Source: Micrasema longulum
Lineage: Eukaryota; Arthropoda; Insecta; Trichoptera; Brachycentridae
Direction of reading: 5' to 3'
Assembly: GCA_022494885.1 (NCBI GenBank)
Contig: JAGVSM010001389.1
Location: 225,369-289,368 of the forward strand
Length of the DNA stretch: 64,000 nucleotides
Shown here: positions 11,900-24,600 of the stretch, in pieces
Layout: each line of letters starts with the position of its first letter
Numbering within the stretch: position 1 is the first letter of the stretch
Notes under the pieces: generated by a model
Database searches by the model: none
Told to the model about the DNA's origin: nothing
What the model saw: the letters and a program-made list of their open reading frames with translations, nothing else
Made by a program: the position numbers and the translations under genes

Positions 11900-12789
11900 C
11901 CGTGCGTATTCCATAGATGACCATAGAAACGGAAAATTTGAAGCTACAACAATATAATGCGTTTCCATAGAAGATTTTAAACATAATAAGTTTGCTCTTT
12001 CATCTTTAGTGGTACAAGAGTTGGTGACAACACTTGTTTATACCACGAAAAAGCTTATAATGTATCGCATGATTTTCGTTAAAAAGCACAGGCTGAGTGG
12101 AATCTGTTATTTTCAACCAATTATAAAATGTCAATTTAAAATTTTTGCTTTACGGTAGGTACTGGTAAAAGTAAAAATAATTGCAAATCGTCCCATAGAA
12201 GTCTATAAAAACGTAAAAAAATAAACTCCTACTAAGGTAACAACACGAATTAATACAAACCATATTTTTTCTGGAAAGGACGCTTTAACACATCTTTTTA
12301 TATAACCTCATAGAATTATATTATTAATTCTATGTATTACCAATACTTTGTTATTATTGCTATAATTTTGTGTTTTTTTTTTAATGACGATACTTATTCT
12401 TATTATTAAAAAGAAGAAGTATGTTGATATTTGCAAAACAAAATAATAAATAATTTTGCGGCCGTGATCCATGGGATTGTGGATCAAATACATAGTAATC
12501 TATAAATATGAAAGCACGACAATTTATTATATGAATCGTAAACGTATAAATGTACATAGTAACAAGTAGGTAAGTAATCTTTAATAATTGTTCACAGCAT
12601 GCACGCATGCAAACTGACCGAAAAACAACATGAGATTTTTCAGACACGTATTTTCTATATTTACGAGAGATTATTTTGCCTAACATGAACATAAGCACTT
12701 AAGTACATATTAAAACCTATCATATACACAATGTAATTTTGTAAATTTTAAAAACATTAAACTTTTTTTAACCCTTTATGATTGGAATG
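11900..12789. other. Upstream region of Hcf, non-coding
   Basis: AT-rich DNA immediately 5' of Hcf, expected to hold its 5' UTR and promoter. No distinct core promoter motif or additional exon is convincing. Confidence 0.3.
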
Positions 12790-12898
12790 ACGTTCTAAAC
12801 AGAATTGCACACGAAGAGATTGCTCTGTAAGCGTGTATTTAGTACGTAAACACGCGTTAAAAGTGCATTTTCTACGCGCGCTTTTGCGTTCAGAATAC
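12790..12898. repeat. Foldback MITE family 2, copy 2
   Basis: Imperfect palindrome ending in GCGTTCAGAATAC, with internal arms AGCGTGTATTTAGTACGTAA and AACACGCGTT. It is related to the tighter copy at 3519-3623; left boundary approximate. Confidence 0.6.
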
Positions 12899-13194
12899 TA
12901 TTCCTGGCTGGTTTGTATTTTTTTGTCACAATGGCTGTTATTTTCTTTTAATAAATAAAATAAAAAAATAGATATGGAGTAGATTGTATAATGTTGTTCA
13001 ACTTTTGATATACCTACGTGTACCTTTTTACGAATTACTGGCAAAAGAAGAAAAAGAACATCTGGCTGAAGAAAAGAAATTGAAATAATATATTTCGAAC
13101 TATAAATCTATTCTTTATTGAAATAAATTATTTATTCGTAAAATTCTAACACTGTTATATCTTTCTTTATCAGAGGCGTCCAATAAGAGTATTG

Positions 13195-13745
13195 TTATGC
13201 CCTGAATCCCTAGCCATTGTAGTATTTCCGAGAACGAAAAAGTGGACGCGTTAGCAAAAGAGGCGGTCCACTCCGGGGATCCTGCCTTCAGTTATATACT
13301 ACCGCTGGGTGATCTCCTTGTTATGACGAAGGAGAAGCAACTTTGCACATGGCAAGAATATTGGGTAGCCTCCTCACAAGCTAATGGTAGACATCTTTTC
13401 CAACTGAAGCCAAATGTAACAGAAAAGCCTAGGTTTTTCAAAGTAATTCTGAACAAGTTTGAGACATCCTCCATATGCAGAATGCGCACTGGGCACTGCT
13501 TTAATATGGTTCTCACCTGTTCAGAATCCATGTCCGGGACTCTGCCGAATCTCTTGCTCTTGCGAATGTCAGCTTGATGAGGAAGATTTAAACTTTTTTT
13601 TTTGGATGCCCCATAAATGATTGTTATCTTGATTTCCTATCCGACCTCTCTAATATTAATATTCCATTCCCTATTCATATTCTAACTCTCCTGTCCCAGC
13701 CCAATAAAAATGTATTTAAATTCTATGTAAATATCTAGTTATAAA
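13195..13745 (+). mobile_element. I/R1-type non-LTR retrotransposon 3' part (RNase H)
   Basis: The forward frame reads IPSHCSISENEKVDALAKEA, the end of an RNase H domain as found in I- and R1-clade retrotransposons, followed by ICRMRTGHCFN and, after a frame change, CQLDEEDLNFFFLDAP, which resembles the family's C-terminal Cys-rich segment. It is 5' truncated and frameshifted, so it is a dead copy. Confidence 0.75.
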
Positions 13746-13799
13746 TGGTGTTAAGCTGTAAACATGTTATTTTATAACATGTAAATATATATTATATTA

Positions 13800-15280
13800 A
13801 ATACTAACTTAATAACTTGTATATATTATATTACTAACACATGTATAAATACGTAAAAAAAAAACGAAAAAAACTCGACACTGGCCAGAACAGAAAAGAC
13901 CATAAAAAACGAAGAAGAACACTATTATTATTCGTGTTGTTATTATGTTTATTGTTAATTAATGTAACTTGTTTTTGGCCGATGTTATCATGTATATTTT
14001 GAAATTCAAATTCCAACTAAATTTTGCATTAAATTTGAAACATTCTATTACTCGCATAATTTGTTTATGATATTTTGGGGAAAATTAATCATTTTCATGA
14101 GGTATTATGCCTATTAAATTATGCAAGGGAAGTAATTAAATATTAAAACACCAACCATTGGCGCCAACTCTAGGGTGGGAAAATCCAAACAAAATCTGAC
14201 AAGTGATATCATGTGAAGTTGGCAATTCTAGGACCGTAGGTTATGTTTTTCTGAAGTGGAAGTTTATGCGATTTGCGATTGTGTACAAATTTTGTAGCGC
14301 ACAATTTTGAATTTTTTCTCTTAATCCGATGTCCTGACTGTTTAAAAATGTATTATAGTGTCCATTTCATAACCTGTGTGATTTTGAAGTTAATCATATA
14401 AAGGTAAAGCAGTGTTTGAGACGTTTCAAAATAATGTTTTTGTACAATGGATCGCCATTTTTATAATCTGTGTTCTCGAAGATGTACGTTAGAAATTAAT
14501 TTCACTGAATCTTATCTAATGTTTTACAGCTAGGAAATGATTCCTAGATTATTACTTATTGCATCTGCAACATTTTTGACGTGCTTCTCGTTGATAATAT
14601 TGTAATGTAAGCTGAAAATCGCCAACTGGAACATGCATACTAGGAACGTTAATGTTTGCCATATAATTTCTTGAGGAGTAGTGTTATTCAGATATTAATT
14701 AATTACGTGAAATGAAAATGTGCCACCATGGTTTAAACAGTTTTCCCGAAGAGGCTTTAAGTTTAAAAAATAAATATATCTTACTTTATTTATCATTTTA
14801 ATGGGAAACGTCCATTAACCTTCCTAAATTTACTTATATTACCACCATTTAACTTTTAAAACATGTAGCTATATAATTGTTATTTGTTTGGTGAAGAAAT
14901 AATTAAAGATGTGTGTATGCAATCAAATATATACGTGACAAGTAAGTTAAGCTATTTTAAAATTATAAGCAGATATTCATATTTTTCATGGATAACGTAT
15001 TAAGGGAATTCTTCCTACAATACAAAAATAACATTGTCAGGTAGAGGCACTATATTAGTCCAAGTAATATATTCATGATAATATTTAGAAAATTGATAGT
15101 GACTCTCATTCTTAACACATGTACTAAATACCTCAACACTATGTATTGATATATAATACAAATAATTTACAGTTTAAACAACATTTTTATATCATTTTTA
15201 GGAGTTGGAAAACAGATCAATTGAATTTCATTTATTTCTTATGAGGTTTTTTTATTTTTATTATTCTCTATCATATTCAA
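13800..15280. other. Non-coding AT-rich spacer
   Basis: No gene, RNA or recognisable repeat family was identified here. Confidence 0.3.
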
Positions 15281-15559
15281 TATTTGTTAGAACCACATGA
15301 ACAGTTTAATGACAAAAATAGATTATAATCTTGATAACAATATCAATAAAATTCCTTGGTTAAGTTTTATCATTCTTTTATTTGACCAACGAGCGCTTTG
15401 ACTTAAGTTCAGGACTGGTAAATCGTTTACAACATTTTCAACTTCAATACAATTTTTTGACAAGGTTTTGAGAGATAAGAACATCTGGTAAGTATTTTAT
15501 TTAGGAACAGCCAACATATAATTAGTCAAAACATTTAAGTTTGTAAGGTAATTGTCTTG

Positions 15560-16485
15560 TCCCGAAAAACAAGCTGAGAGATTTAGGTGTGATTATGGAT
15601 GAAAAACTCTTATTTGATTCCCATATTCAGGTGTGTATAAATAAGGCCTACAGAAATCTAGGATTTATTATACGCACCACTCAACCATTCAAAACAACCG
15701 CATCCCTCAAAATCTTATATAATGCATACGTCCGCAGCCATCTTGAGTTTGCATCTGTTGTTTGGAATCCTCATACAATTTATATATCACAAGTAGATAG
15801 AATACAGAATACATTCCTTAAACTTCTGGATCGTAAATATCTTACATATTTTGACTCGTATGAAGACTCTTCTTCCTTTCATAGTTTAACTTCCCTTACT
15901 AAACGTAGAAGCATTTCTGATCTGTCTTTCCTCGATTTTAAACAATTTTATCGATAGTCCATATCTCTTGGAGCGTATTTTAATCGATTGTCCCGTAAAG
16001 TCAACACGACAAGTTAATTTTTTTTATAATTCATTGCCCAAAAAAATTATGTTAAAAACTCATTTATTTATCGTAGCTGCTCCAAATTTAATTTACTTTG
16101 TCCCCATTTAGATATTTTTAATACAAAATTTTGTGACTTCAAAAAAAAACTTTTTGAAACACTGTAAAATGAAACATTTGTCAGTGTGTAATAAGTTCAC
16201 GTTCCTTCAAATATGTTTATTTTATTATATCAAAATTTTGAATTGGTCAACTATATTATGAAAATCCCTCTCCTCCACTCTATTTTCTCATCCCTTAACT
16301 TTCTTACGAGCTCTTTTTTTTTTTTTTCATGTCTTATAATATATTATTTTTCTCTTTACTGTGTAACATATTCTCTCATTATATTTGTGAAAAACTTTAA
16401 CTGGATGCATGTACTATTTTTTATATTTTGTATTCTTATATAACAACTGTTGTTTTTCCTTAATAAATAAAAATAAATAAAACAA
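15560..16485 (+). mobile_element. Jockey-like non-LTR retrotransposon 3' part
   Basis: The frame from 15589 to 15957 encodes the C-terminal end of a Jockey-type reverse transcriptase: LLFDSHIQVCINKAYRNLGF, LKILYNAYVRSHLEFASVVW and a typical RIQNTFLKLL motif. A 3' UTR follows and ends in an AAATAAATAAAA tail near 16482. It is truncated at the 5' end, before the catalytic FADD box. Confidence 0.85.
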
Positions 16486-16524
16486 GTGAAAATTCTAGAT
16501 GGAAGTTCATTGAAATTTATTATA

Positions 16525-16685
16525 TACATAAATAATAGACGAGTAATACTTTAATCCACAAATTTGGAATATCCAGTGACCGGTTTCATCGCTTTCGCGA
16601 CATCTTCGAGACTGGTGTTACTTGTGACTTTGGATGACTTATGACTCGTGGATTAAAGTATCACTCATCTTTTATTTATATAATT
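16525..16685. repeat. MITE with hammerhead-like core
   Basis: Inverted ends GAGTAATACTTTAATCCAC and GTGGATTAAAGTATCACTC enclose a core which, on the minus strand, reads GAAGATGTCGCGAAAGCGAT followed by GAAACCGG. The TCGC-GAAA-GCGA hairpin next to GAAAC matches stem II and the GAAA box of a hammerhead ribozyme. Confidence 0.55.
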
Positions 16686-17721
16686 AGTTAGTTTGCAAAA
16701 TAGTTGATTTTTATGATAGGAAAGTTTGTCATTGGACTAAAATTAGTAATTCGAACTTAGGTGAAAGCGTTCATTGGTCAAATAAAACTAAATAAAATTT
16801 AACCAACAAATTTTAAACTTTTATCAAAATCATTAACTATGGAGTTTTATCAAGAAATATCTACAAAAGATATTAATATTACAAATCTAGAAGTTCCACT
16901 GTACTGCTTTTTAAATATACATATTTATTTACTTATTTATTTTCTTTTGTTTGTGCCAATAAAAATAAAATGAATGGCTATGTTGACTAGTTTTCCATCA
17001 TAGTACTGACATTTATTCAGCTAGGTAAATGAAACCTTTAGAACATGTCAATGACCAGGTATACTTATCGTAATTTTCAAAAGAAGATGAGTTTGGTACC
17101 AAAGAGATCTCAGGATTTTTTTTACCACGAAAATGATGATTGTACTCCGCACTCTTTAATTAAAATTGTTATTTTATTTATTTTGAAGGTGGTGAGGTTT
17201 AGGCTGTGGTGTGAAAGATGGGTGCTATCCACCGTTTCAATGGTGTTACAGAAATGTAATATTGACATTCTACAACCCCTGTGTTTGTGAGCTGTCCGTC
17301 AACCCGACATAACTCCAATAGAAGGTATGTTTTATTTATTTCGTCATGATCGTAGAACAAAGACGTTCTTTATATTTGATCTTGTATAGGTTTTATAAAG
17401 GCTTTATATTCCAGGTTTTAAAAAAATTAAATACATAAAACTAACCGCTCTTATGTAAAGTTGAAGGAAAACACATGCGAGTGACGATTTAGTTCATGTA
17501 TGGTTAACAACTCGGTACATTTTTTGTTCAATGGGTGTTAACGTGTTGTACTCTATATTATTTATAAAAAGAAAACACGGGTCCTTACACTATAATTAGT
17601 GATTATTACCTTTATGTATTTATGTATATCAATTCATAAAAGCAGAGCCAGACCTATCATAGGTTCAGTTTGCAAAAAGAACCAGACCCTTGCTTACAAG
17701 GGAGGGGAGAATAATATCGCG

Positions 17722-19168
17722 AGTGAACTACAACTAGGTAACTTCAAAATCATTATTTATGAGTTACCCACTAAAAACACATTTTTTTATCCTCCCCATG
17801 AATGCTATAAATAGACAAGTTACGCATTAAAATCATCATTATGAAAGATGGTGGAGTTCTATAATTGAGAATATATATGAAGAACGTTAGTTATGCTAAC
17901 TTAAAAAATGCATGTATTTTATGTATTCTTGTTGAACTTCCAAATTAAAAAAATTAAAAAAAAATGGCGTAAGTATAGCCTGTGAGCTCGCCAATACATG
18001 ACAGATGACATTAACATAACCATAGAAAAACATAGCAGTTGAGCTCTCAGAAGTAAAGCAACGTGAATGCAGCAATGTTTGAACTACATGTCAATAATAT
18101 TCTAATAATAAATAATATTATTTGGCCATACGGAACTTTAAAGCACACCTTGGTTTCATTACTAATAGTATTTTATCGGTTAGGTAGGTGTATTTAAAAA
18201 AAATGTTGCGTACCTGAAAAAAGCACAAATAATTATGTTTTGTAAATGATGTCAGTAGCGACACTCAGTGGCTTTGTGACGCTTTGACATTTTTTATAAG
18301 AAATTCATGGCGTAGCCGAAATACTGTTATAAAAACGAGGATGTTTTGTTGATTGACGTTAGCAGGCGCTACCCAGGGGCGACTTTGTGACGTGAGAAAT
18401 TATTTTAAAAAGGAGATTCATGGCGTAGCCGAAATATTGTAATTTAAACGAGGATGTTTTTGTTGATTGACGTTAGCAGGCGCTACCCAGGGGCGACTTC
18501 ATGACGTGATGAAATTATTAATTTTAATATTTTTTTTCATTTTACATAGCGTAGCTGAGATAAGAAATTGCGTGGTGTTTCGAAATTTAACCGTGTAGGT
18601 AGCCGCCTAGTTACAATATTATTTTTGTATTTGTATTACTCCTGTTTTATAATGTTTATGTATTTATCGCTATAAGAATTAAACTAAAGATAGTTTTTAC
18701 TTTTAATCGCTATCCGTTTTTTAAATTATGTTTGTAACACTCAGTAATATCTATTTTTCAAGTATTCAATGTTATTTTTGCATTTTAATTAATATTGTTA
18801 ATATGGCGTATTTTTATTTATTCGAATTTACTGGACTGTTTTTATTACAAAAAAATGCATATTTCTCTGTGTATTTTTCTGTTATAAACAATCTATTAAA
18901 ATAATACACATCAAATTTCCATTGTCTGTTGATTTGATTTGCAATCTTCTTTTTTTTCGATGGTTAAAACTCTAGGAAATTCAAAGACAATAAAATTTTT
19001 CCTGTCATATATTGGCGAGCTCACACGCTATACATAGCCCAAAAAAATTATATGATTTTAATGAGTCACAACTTGCCTATTTGTAGGATTCATAGAGGAA
19101 GATACATATAATATGTGTTTTTAGCGGGTAACTCAAAAATGCTGATTTTGAAGTTATCTAGTTGTAGA
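17722..19168. mobile_element. Long-inverted-repeat element with internal tandem repeats
   Basis: Left arm (about 17722-18010) and right arm (about 19010-19168) are inverted copies sharing ACAACTAG(G/A)TAACTTCAAAA, GAGTTACCC(A/G)CTAAAAACAC, ATTAAAATCAT and GTGAGCTCGCCAATA. The interior has a 113-bp unit repeated at 18306-18418 and 18419-18531, each with CATGGCGTAGCCGAAATA and CAGGCGCTACCCAGGGGCGA, and partial units on both sides. No transposase frame is visible. Such foldback elements are usually non-autonomous. Confidence 0.7.
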
Positions 19169-19189
19169 CCCTACTATATTTTATTTATT

Positions 19190-19880
19190 TTATTAACATA
19201 AACGGCAAATTTGCCTTTTACAAAAATTTATAATACTAACATATTTGGCTTAATATATATATATATATTTTTAAAACATAAATTTCCTTATACCCAAGAC
19301 TTATAAAAAAAAATAAACCTAAAAATTATACAAGATTTATATTTAAAAAAATAACTTAAAAATAATACAGCATATTCAGTAGAATGTTTAAAGAATTCAA
19401 GAATAAATGTAAAAAACAAAATTAAATAATAAAACATTCTACAGTAATACAACAAGAAAATCATAAGTACTGTTGCATACAGCTGGGCAAAGTGACCAAA
19501 AAACTGTATATATTATGAAATGCATGAATAAATAAATATAATTACCATTCACCATCTTTGAAAAGTTCAAAAGGTTTGTTCTATAAGAACAATACCCTAC
19601 ACTAAATATATCAGATACGTGGGAATAACTATTGCCGAGTTCATGAAGTCTATTTAATACGGCATTACAAGTATACACTGTCCGTGAATTGTTGCTACAA
19701 AACGGTGGCACCTGTCTAGTCATTCTTCCAGGCACCCTGAAGTTGATGAGAGATAATAGTTTAGGCCAATCCCATATTGAATTTACAATTTTGAATAAAT
19801 TTAAAAGGTCTATAATTTTTCTTCTATCGTTAAGTTTTAACAAATTTAATGTTTTCATGACTGATGCTCGTATTCATTTA
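19190..19880 (-). mobile_element. Jockey-like retrotransposon, family J1, copy 1
   Basis: The minus frame 19858-19439 reads LNLLKLNDRRKIIDLLNLFK and FRVPGRMTRQVPPFCSNNSR, the C-terminal tail of a Jockey reverse-transcriptase ORF. The 3' UTR ends in AATAAAATAAATAAAATA at about 19190. A second copy (37575-38515) is highly similar; a third piece of 3' UTR lies at 42465-42705. Confidence 0.85.
19251..19275. repeat. TA dinucleotide microsatellite
   Basis: An (AT)n tract, within the 3' UTR of the J1 retrotransposon. Confidence 0.7.
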
Positions 19881-20203
19881 CAAATGTTTATATTCCGGTC
19901 CCTTCTCTGGAAGTAACGGAGTGGTAGATCCCGTTAGATCCAGCGCTGAATGAGATTTATAAGATGTTTTATTTCTTTTTTATTTTACATTACCTTACTT
20001 ACCATACCCTCACTTACCCTAGCTTACCACCTTTTATTGTACACAGTAAAACAAAATTAAATATACCTACTACGTTGGTACACGTGATGATACAATTAAA
20101 ATAAAACAAATTACTTCAAAAATTATACATTATCTAAACCAAACACAATTTGAGAACAAAATTAAAATGGAAAACAAAAATAAAGACATGATACAAAATA
20201 CAC

Positions 20204-20560
20204 TTGTATTCTTCTTCTTCACGTGTCCTGTCGGGTCCCCCCGACGTTGACGATCACTTGGGAGAAAGCTTCTCTATCCTGAGCAGTGCGAAACAGCTCC
20301 TCCACAGTTCTAATCCTGGTCCATGCTTGGATGTTTCGAAGCCAGGAAAGCTGTTTTCTTCCGACCCCTCTACGTCCCTCGATCTTCCCCTTCATGACAA
20401 GCTGAAGTATGGCATATTTATCACCTCTCAACGCATGGCCAAAATATGAAATCTTACGAAGCTTAACTGTGATGAATAGTTCTCTATTAGTATTGGCTCT
20501 ACGTAATACTTCATTGTTGGTTATCATATCTGTCCAAGATACTCTTAACATTTTCTCTAA
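20204..20560 (-). mobile_element. Non-LTR endonuclease/reverse transcriptase 3' end, family E1
   Basis: The minus frame 20551-20219 encodes MLRVSWTDMITNNEVLRRA, KLRKISYFGHALRG, KGKIEGRRGVGRKQLSWLR and TAQDREAFSQVIVNVGG, the diagnostic C-terminus of a common insect retrotransposon (RTE-like, often named endonuclease-reverse transcriptase). The tail is GAAGAAGAAG. A shorter copy of the same end lies at 27105-27190. Confidence 0.85.
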
Positions 20561-20572
20561 ATATAATTAATG

Positions 20573-20825
20573 TTAAGTTAAAGTAAAAAATGAGGATTCT
20601 AGACATTTTTTGATTTGTGAATCACTTGCGTTAAAAATATCTACAGTATTTCTAAACTTATTAGCAATAATAATAATGTTATTGTAATCAACATTGGTTC
20701 GGCAGTTTTCTTCCTGAGATAACATTTGTTGCCTTGTATGTCTTTGTGGCACATAAAACCTTATTAATTGTACAATTTCTGGGCAATCAAATAGAGAGTT
20801 AACTATTTTATGCAGTAACATCCAT
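20573..20825 (-). mobile_element. Second non-LTR retrotransposon fragment (Jockey-like)
   Basis: The minus frame reads LLHKIVNSLFDCPEIVQLIR and YVPQRHTRQQ, which parallels the NLFKIVNSIWDWPKLLSLI and GRMTRQ segments of the J1 family. It abuts the family E1 fragment, so one element probably inserted into the other. Confidence 0.65.
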
Positions 20826-21615
20826 CTGTGTCCGGCCGGATGAAGACTACAGTTATGTGTGTGAAACTGAACTAGAATCCTGGATGAGTATTTTCGACAT
20901 GACGGCTACTCTCAGATAAAGTTCCGGGTTCTGTTGCTGGCAGAGTCTATGTGAAATTGATTTAAAGGTGACTTTATTCTACAGTATTTCTTCCAATGAC
21001 AGGGAAATGATGATATCATCAGATTGTGGAGAATATTGAAGTAGATGGTGAATATACCATATTAAATCATTATTATTTTCATGAATTTTTATGTTTTATT
21101 TATATTATGTAATATACTTATTTTTAATTTTTAAATTTCTAACCTGACTTACATCATTGGATATTTGGCACAGTTCCAATCTTTAAAAAAAAATCATATT
21201 TATTTTTAAAAATGCCATATATTATTATAAATAAACATTTATTTTTAATGGCTGTTATTACCTTGTCCGATTCGTAGCATTATGGTTAGCGCTTTTGTAA
21301 CCATCATTCCGTAGCAAGCAGCTGTTTTTTCTTATGTAGTACGGGATTAATTTTGTCATAGTGATTTTTCTCTCTTGGTTTCTTTGAAATATCAGAACAA
21401 AACGCTTAACATTTCAATCTTCAAAAAAAAAAAATATTTTGTATCGAAATACAGAATTGAGGTAATGTTATATTTTTAGCAATTGGTGAAGTGGTTATTA
21501 AAATAAAATATCAAAAATTAAGTTTTGTATGTATTTCTGAAATTGACTAGGATAATCTTGATGTGATGTTTGAATTAATTTTTTATAGTTTTGAAAATGT
21601 TTTTTTTAAAAATAT

Positions 21616-24600
21616 TTAATTGTATTTTTGAGAAAAGTAATTCATCATCTGGACAATATCATTATTCAGAAGTGCATCAATGTTCTTTGCATACAAAAAG
21701 TCTAGATGGTTGAATTTCTCATATGGTATTGCCTTGTCGTGGACTTCGGGGGATGTTTTCGTTAGTTCAATTATCAATTTTTTGGAATTCTGAAATAAAA
21801 TTATGGGATATTTATAACAGTGTAATTAAATATAATGTTCAATATCAGATTTTTAGACACCCATTAAAGAATTATTTTTTGCTTTTAATTTCATAAAAAA
21901 ACTGGTGAAGTGTTTTGTAACATTTTGTAAAGATCAATTGATTAACCGTTCCAAGAATATTTCCTTCAAAAAGATTTTGAGTAGAAAAAAAATTACCTGT
22001 GATGTAGCCAGAAGATCATTTTCCCCGTAGAATATAGCCGCCGGAGCTCTGTTAGCTGTAAGATCATATGGTGGAGGTGTGGCTTGGCCATACATTTTTT
22101 TATTTTCCATTCTCCCATAGTCGAAAGCTGACAAAACATCTGGAAATCGTCCCATTAGTTTCAATAATTCCTTTCTATCTTTAATGATGATTATTTATTG
22201 TATAGGTATATCTGTTTTATTATAATATTGAATTATTTATCGAATGTTCGTAAATATTATTATATAACCACTTACCGACTTTGTGTGTCGAACGATTTCG
22301 AGACGTACCCGCCTCTTTGTCAGGACACTTACCACACCAACATGCAAATACTAAAATACACTTTAACCTTTACCATCACCGTAGTTACAGATAGTATTAA
22401 CGAAAAATTTCATAAATTACATGCAGAGTTATCGGGGGATGCAATCACCACCGCGTCTAAACATGCACTAAAAATTAGGTTGAAATGTTAAATGGTGTGT
22501 TGGGGAATGGATGGGAGTTTGGGAAGGGAAATTGCTAGAAGGTTGAAAGTTACACGATTGGTTAATTTTTAAATAAAAAAATGGGCTATATTAAAAATAT
22601 ATTTGATTATTTACTACGGGTTTATTATTTTTAAATGCTTGTTTAATGTGAAAAACCTCCGTGTTATTTAATTTGAGCCTTTTTGAGTATTTGAATGTAA
22701 ACTTACTCCTGTATCCTTATCAAAATGATGATTTGAATTCACGAAGAGGCTGATGCGTCTCGAAACCGGTACACATAAAATAGTCGGTAAGCGGTCATAT
22801 ACTACTTTATGGAGTTCTCACTGAGTGTGATTATTGAGGAATAAGTTCGTTGTTGTGGATATTAAGATTTTTACTGTTTTTAATTACCTGTTACGGATAC
22901 TTGAGAATAATGTTCCAACAATCGTAATGCTCCAGGTTGTAACTTGGCTATAAAGACCGGGTGTTTTGCCTAAATGCAGCCAAAAAAATGACACAAATTA
23001 GACTAAAGCATGTTAATAAATAGTAGAATCATTAAAATATCAACATTTGATATTCACAAGTGGATGGCAACAGGGATCAGATTTAAGGCCAATCTTGAAG
23101 TATATATTTTTCTATGATTTTACTTAACTTTTCTTACTTCCTTGCTCAATTGGAGTTTTTTTTATTAAACGTTTTAATCGTATTGTTTAAAACTGCAACA
23201 TTGTACTCTGATGATTGTTGCAACTTAAATTACTAGAAACAGAATATCATAGGCCACTAAAAACCATGCGCACGCTAAGGGCATTTCAATTCCTTATTAA
23301 TTTAAATCCAAATATATAAATTTATGCTAGTTCCCCTAAAGGATACAAAATTAAATAATAGCGCTTCCTATCGATTTTCTTTGTTCGTGGAATGTTTTTC
23401 TAATATACAACACATAGAATTAAGAATAGTCCAAAAACCGCATACGAGCATCAAACAGAAGGCGACTAAACTACTCATGAATGAGTAGTTTTACGTTTTG
23501 ACCCATTCGTTTTTTTGTAGACGTCGCTCAGTACGCAACTCCTGATTTGAATTCCACTATGCCGTGTTATGTCATTTTAAAGTGTAGAAATATTGCTAGG
23601 ATCTTAAAGAAACAGGATGGGATCTCATTTCATGTGCAATTAGCAAATGAACGTGTAAGTAGCAAATAAATTACTTAAAAATTGAATTATTTTTCCATCT
23701 GTCAGATTGTCGAAGAAATCAAAATGGACATTTCGTTAGTGTTGCCAGGGTAGTATTTTTTTTTACCTTTGTTCATCTAATGAGAAAACTAATGAAAATT
23801 GGACCTCGGATTAAACAATTCTGTGGTGGACATTTGACCGACATTATCTTTAAAACATCAAATATTATTTAACATGATATAAATATATCCGGTTTATGTA
23901 AAATAAAATTCGTTTTATATTTTAAGTTCAAAGTTCATTAATTCAATTACTCTTATTAAATGACCCTTCCCTTATCTACTATGTTGTGTCAATAAATATT
24001 TCCGCGTGCACTATACAATTTTGGAGAAATTAACAGATTGCTTTTTTTTTACCTTACATTTGTGTTATGATTATATTGTTTCCCATCATACAACGCGGCG
24101 ACATCGCGAATGCGCGCGGCGAAAGTGGGGCATAGTGGGGGGTTTTTTGGACACAGTCCGATGTGTTAAAATATGATTCTACGCTCCTTCTGAACTATTC
24201 TTAATTCTATGATACAACGTAATTTAAAAAGTTGATAGGAACCATTTCGATTAATAATGACTAGTTGAACATACCCAGTCCACTTGGTCATAGTCTTCTC
24301 CTGCGTAGTACATTAATCCCTCCATGCAAAAATTAGGCTTTCGGTCGTAGGCTGAACATGATGCTATAATTAAGTTGCGTAAATGTGGGGGGGTAAACAC
24401 TAATGGATCCAGATGCAGTACAGCAGATTTTCTCTGAAAATGTTACAAAGCTAAATGGATTAGGTCTTTTTTCTTGTACATTCTTATTTTTCTTCTACCA
24501 ATAGCATAAGCCAGTTCATTTAATTGAGCCTATTTTTCTTCCAAGATCTTAGCGAATGTGAAGCAGAGTTCTCCGGGTTTTATAATTTAACCTTACATGA

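Larger units (their letters stand above)
15285..16860. repeat. Inverted Penelope-type terminal repeats around other elements
   Basis: Bases 15285-15440 (plus) and 16735-16860 (minus) resemble one another and a third copy at 35935-36065: shared blocks include ATAAAACTCCATAGTTAATG (two copies) and TTCAGGACTGGTAAAT (two copies). The opposite orientation of the two outer copies suggests the ends of one Penelope-like element, with other insertions between. Confidence 0.4.

Noticed and set aside
22198..22491. Plus-strand frame of 97 codons
   Set aside because: It reads through the Penelope-type terminal repeat in the antisense direction and has no coding features.
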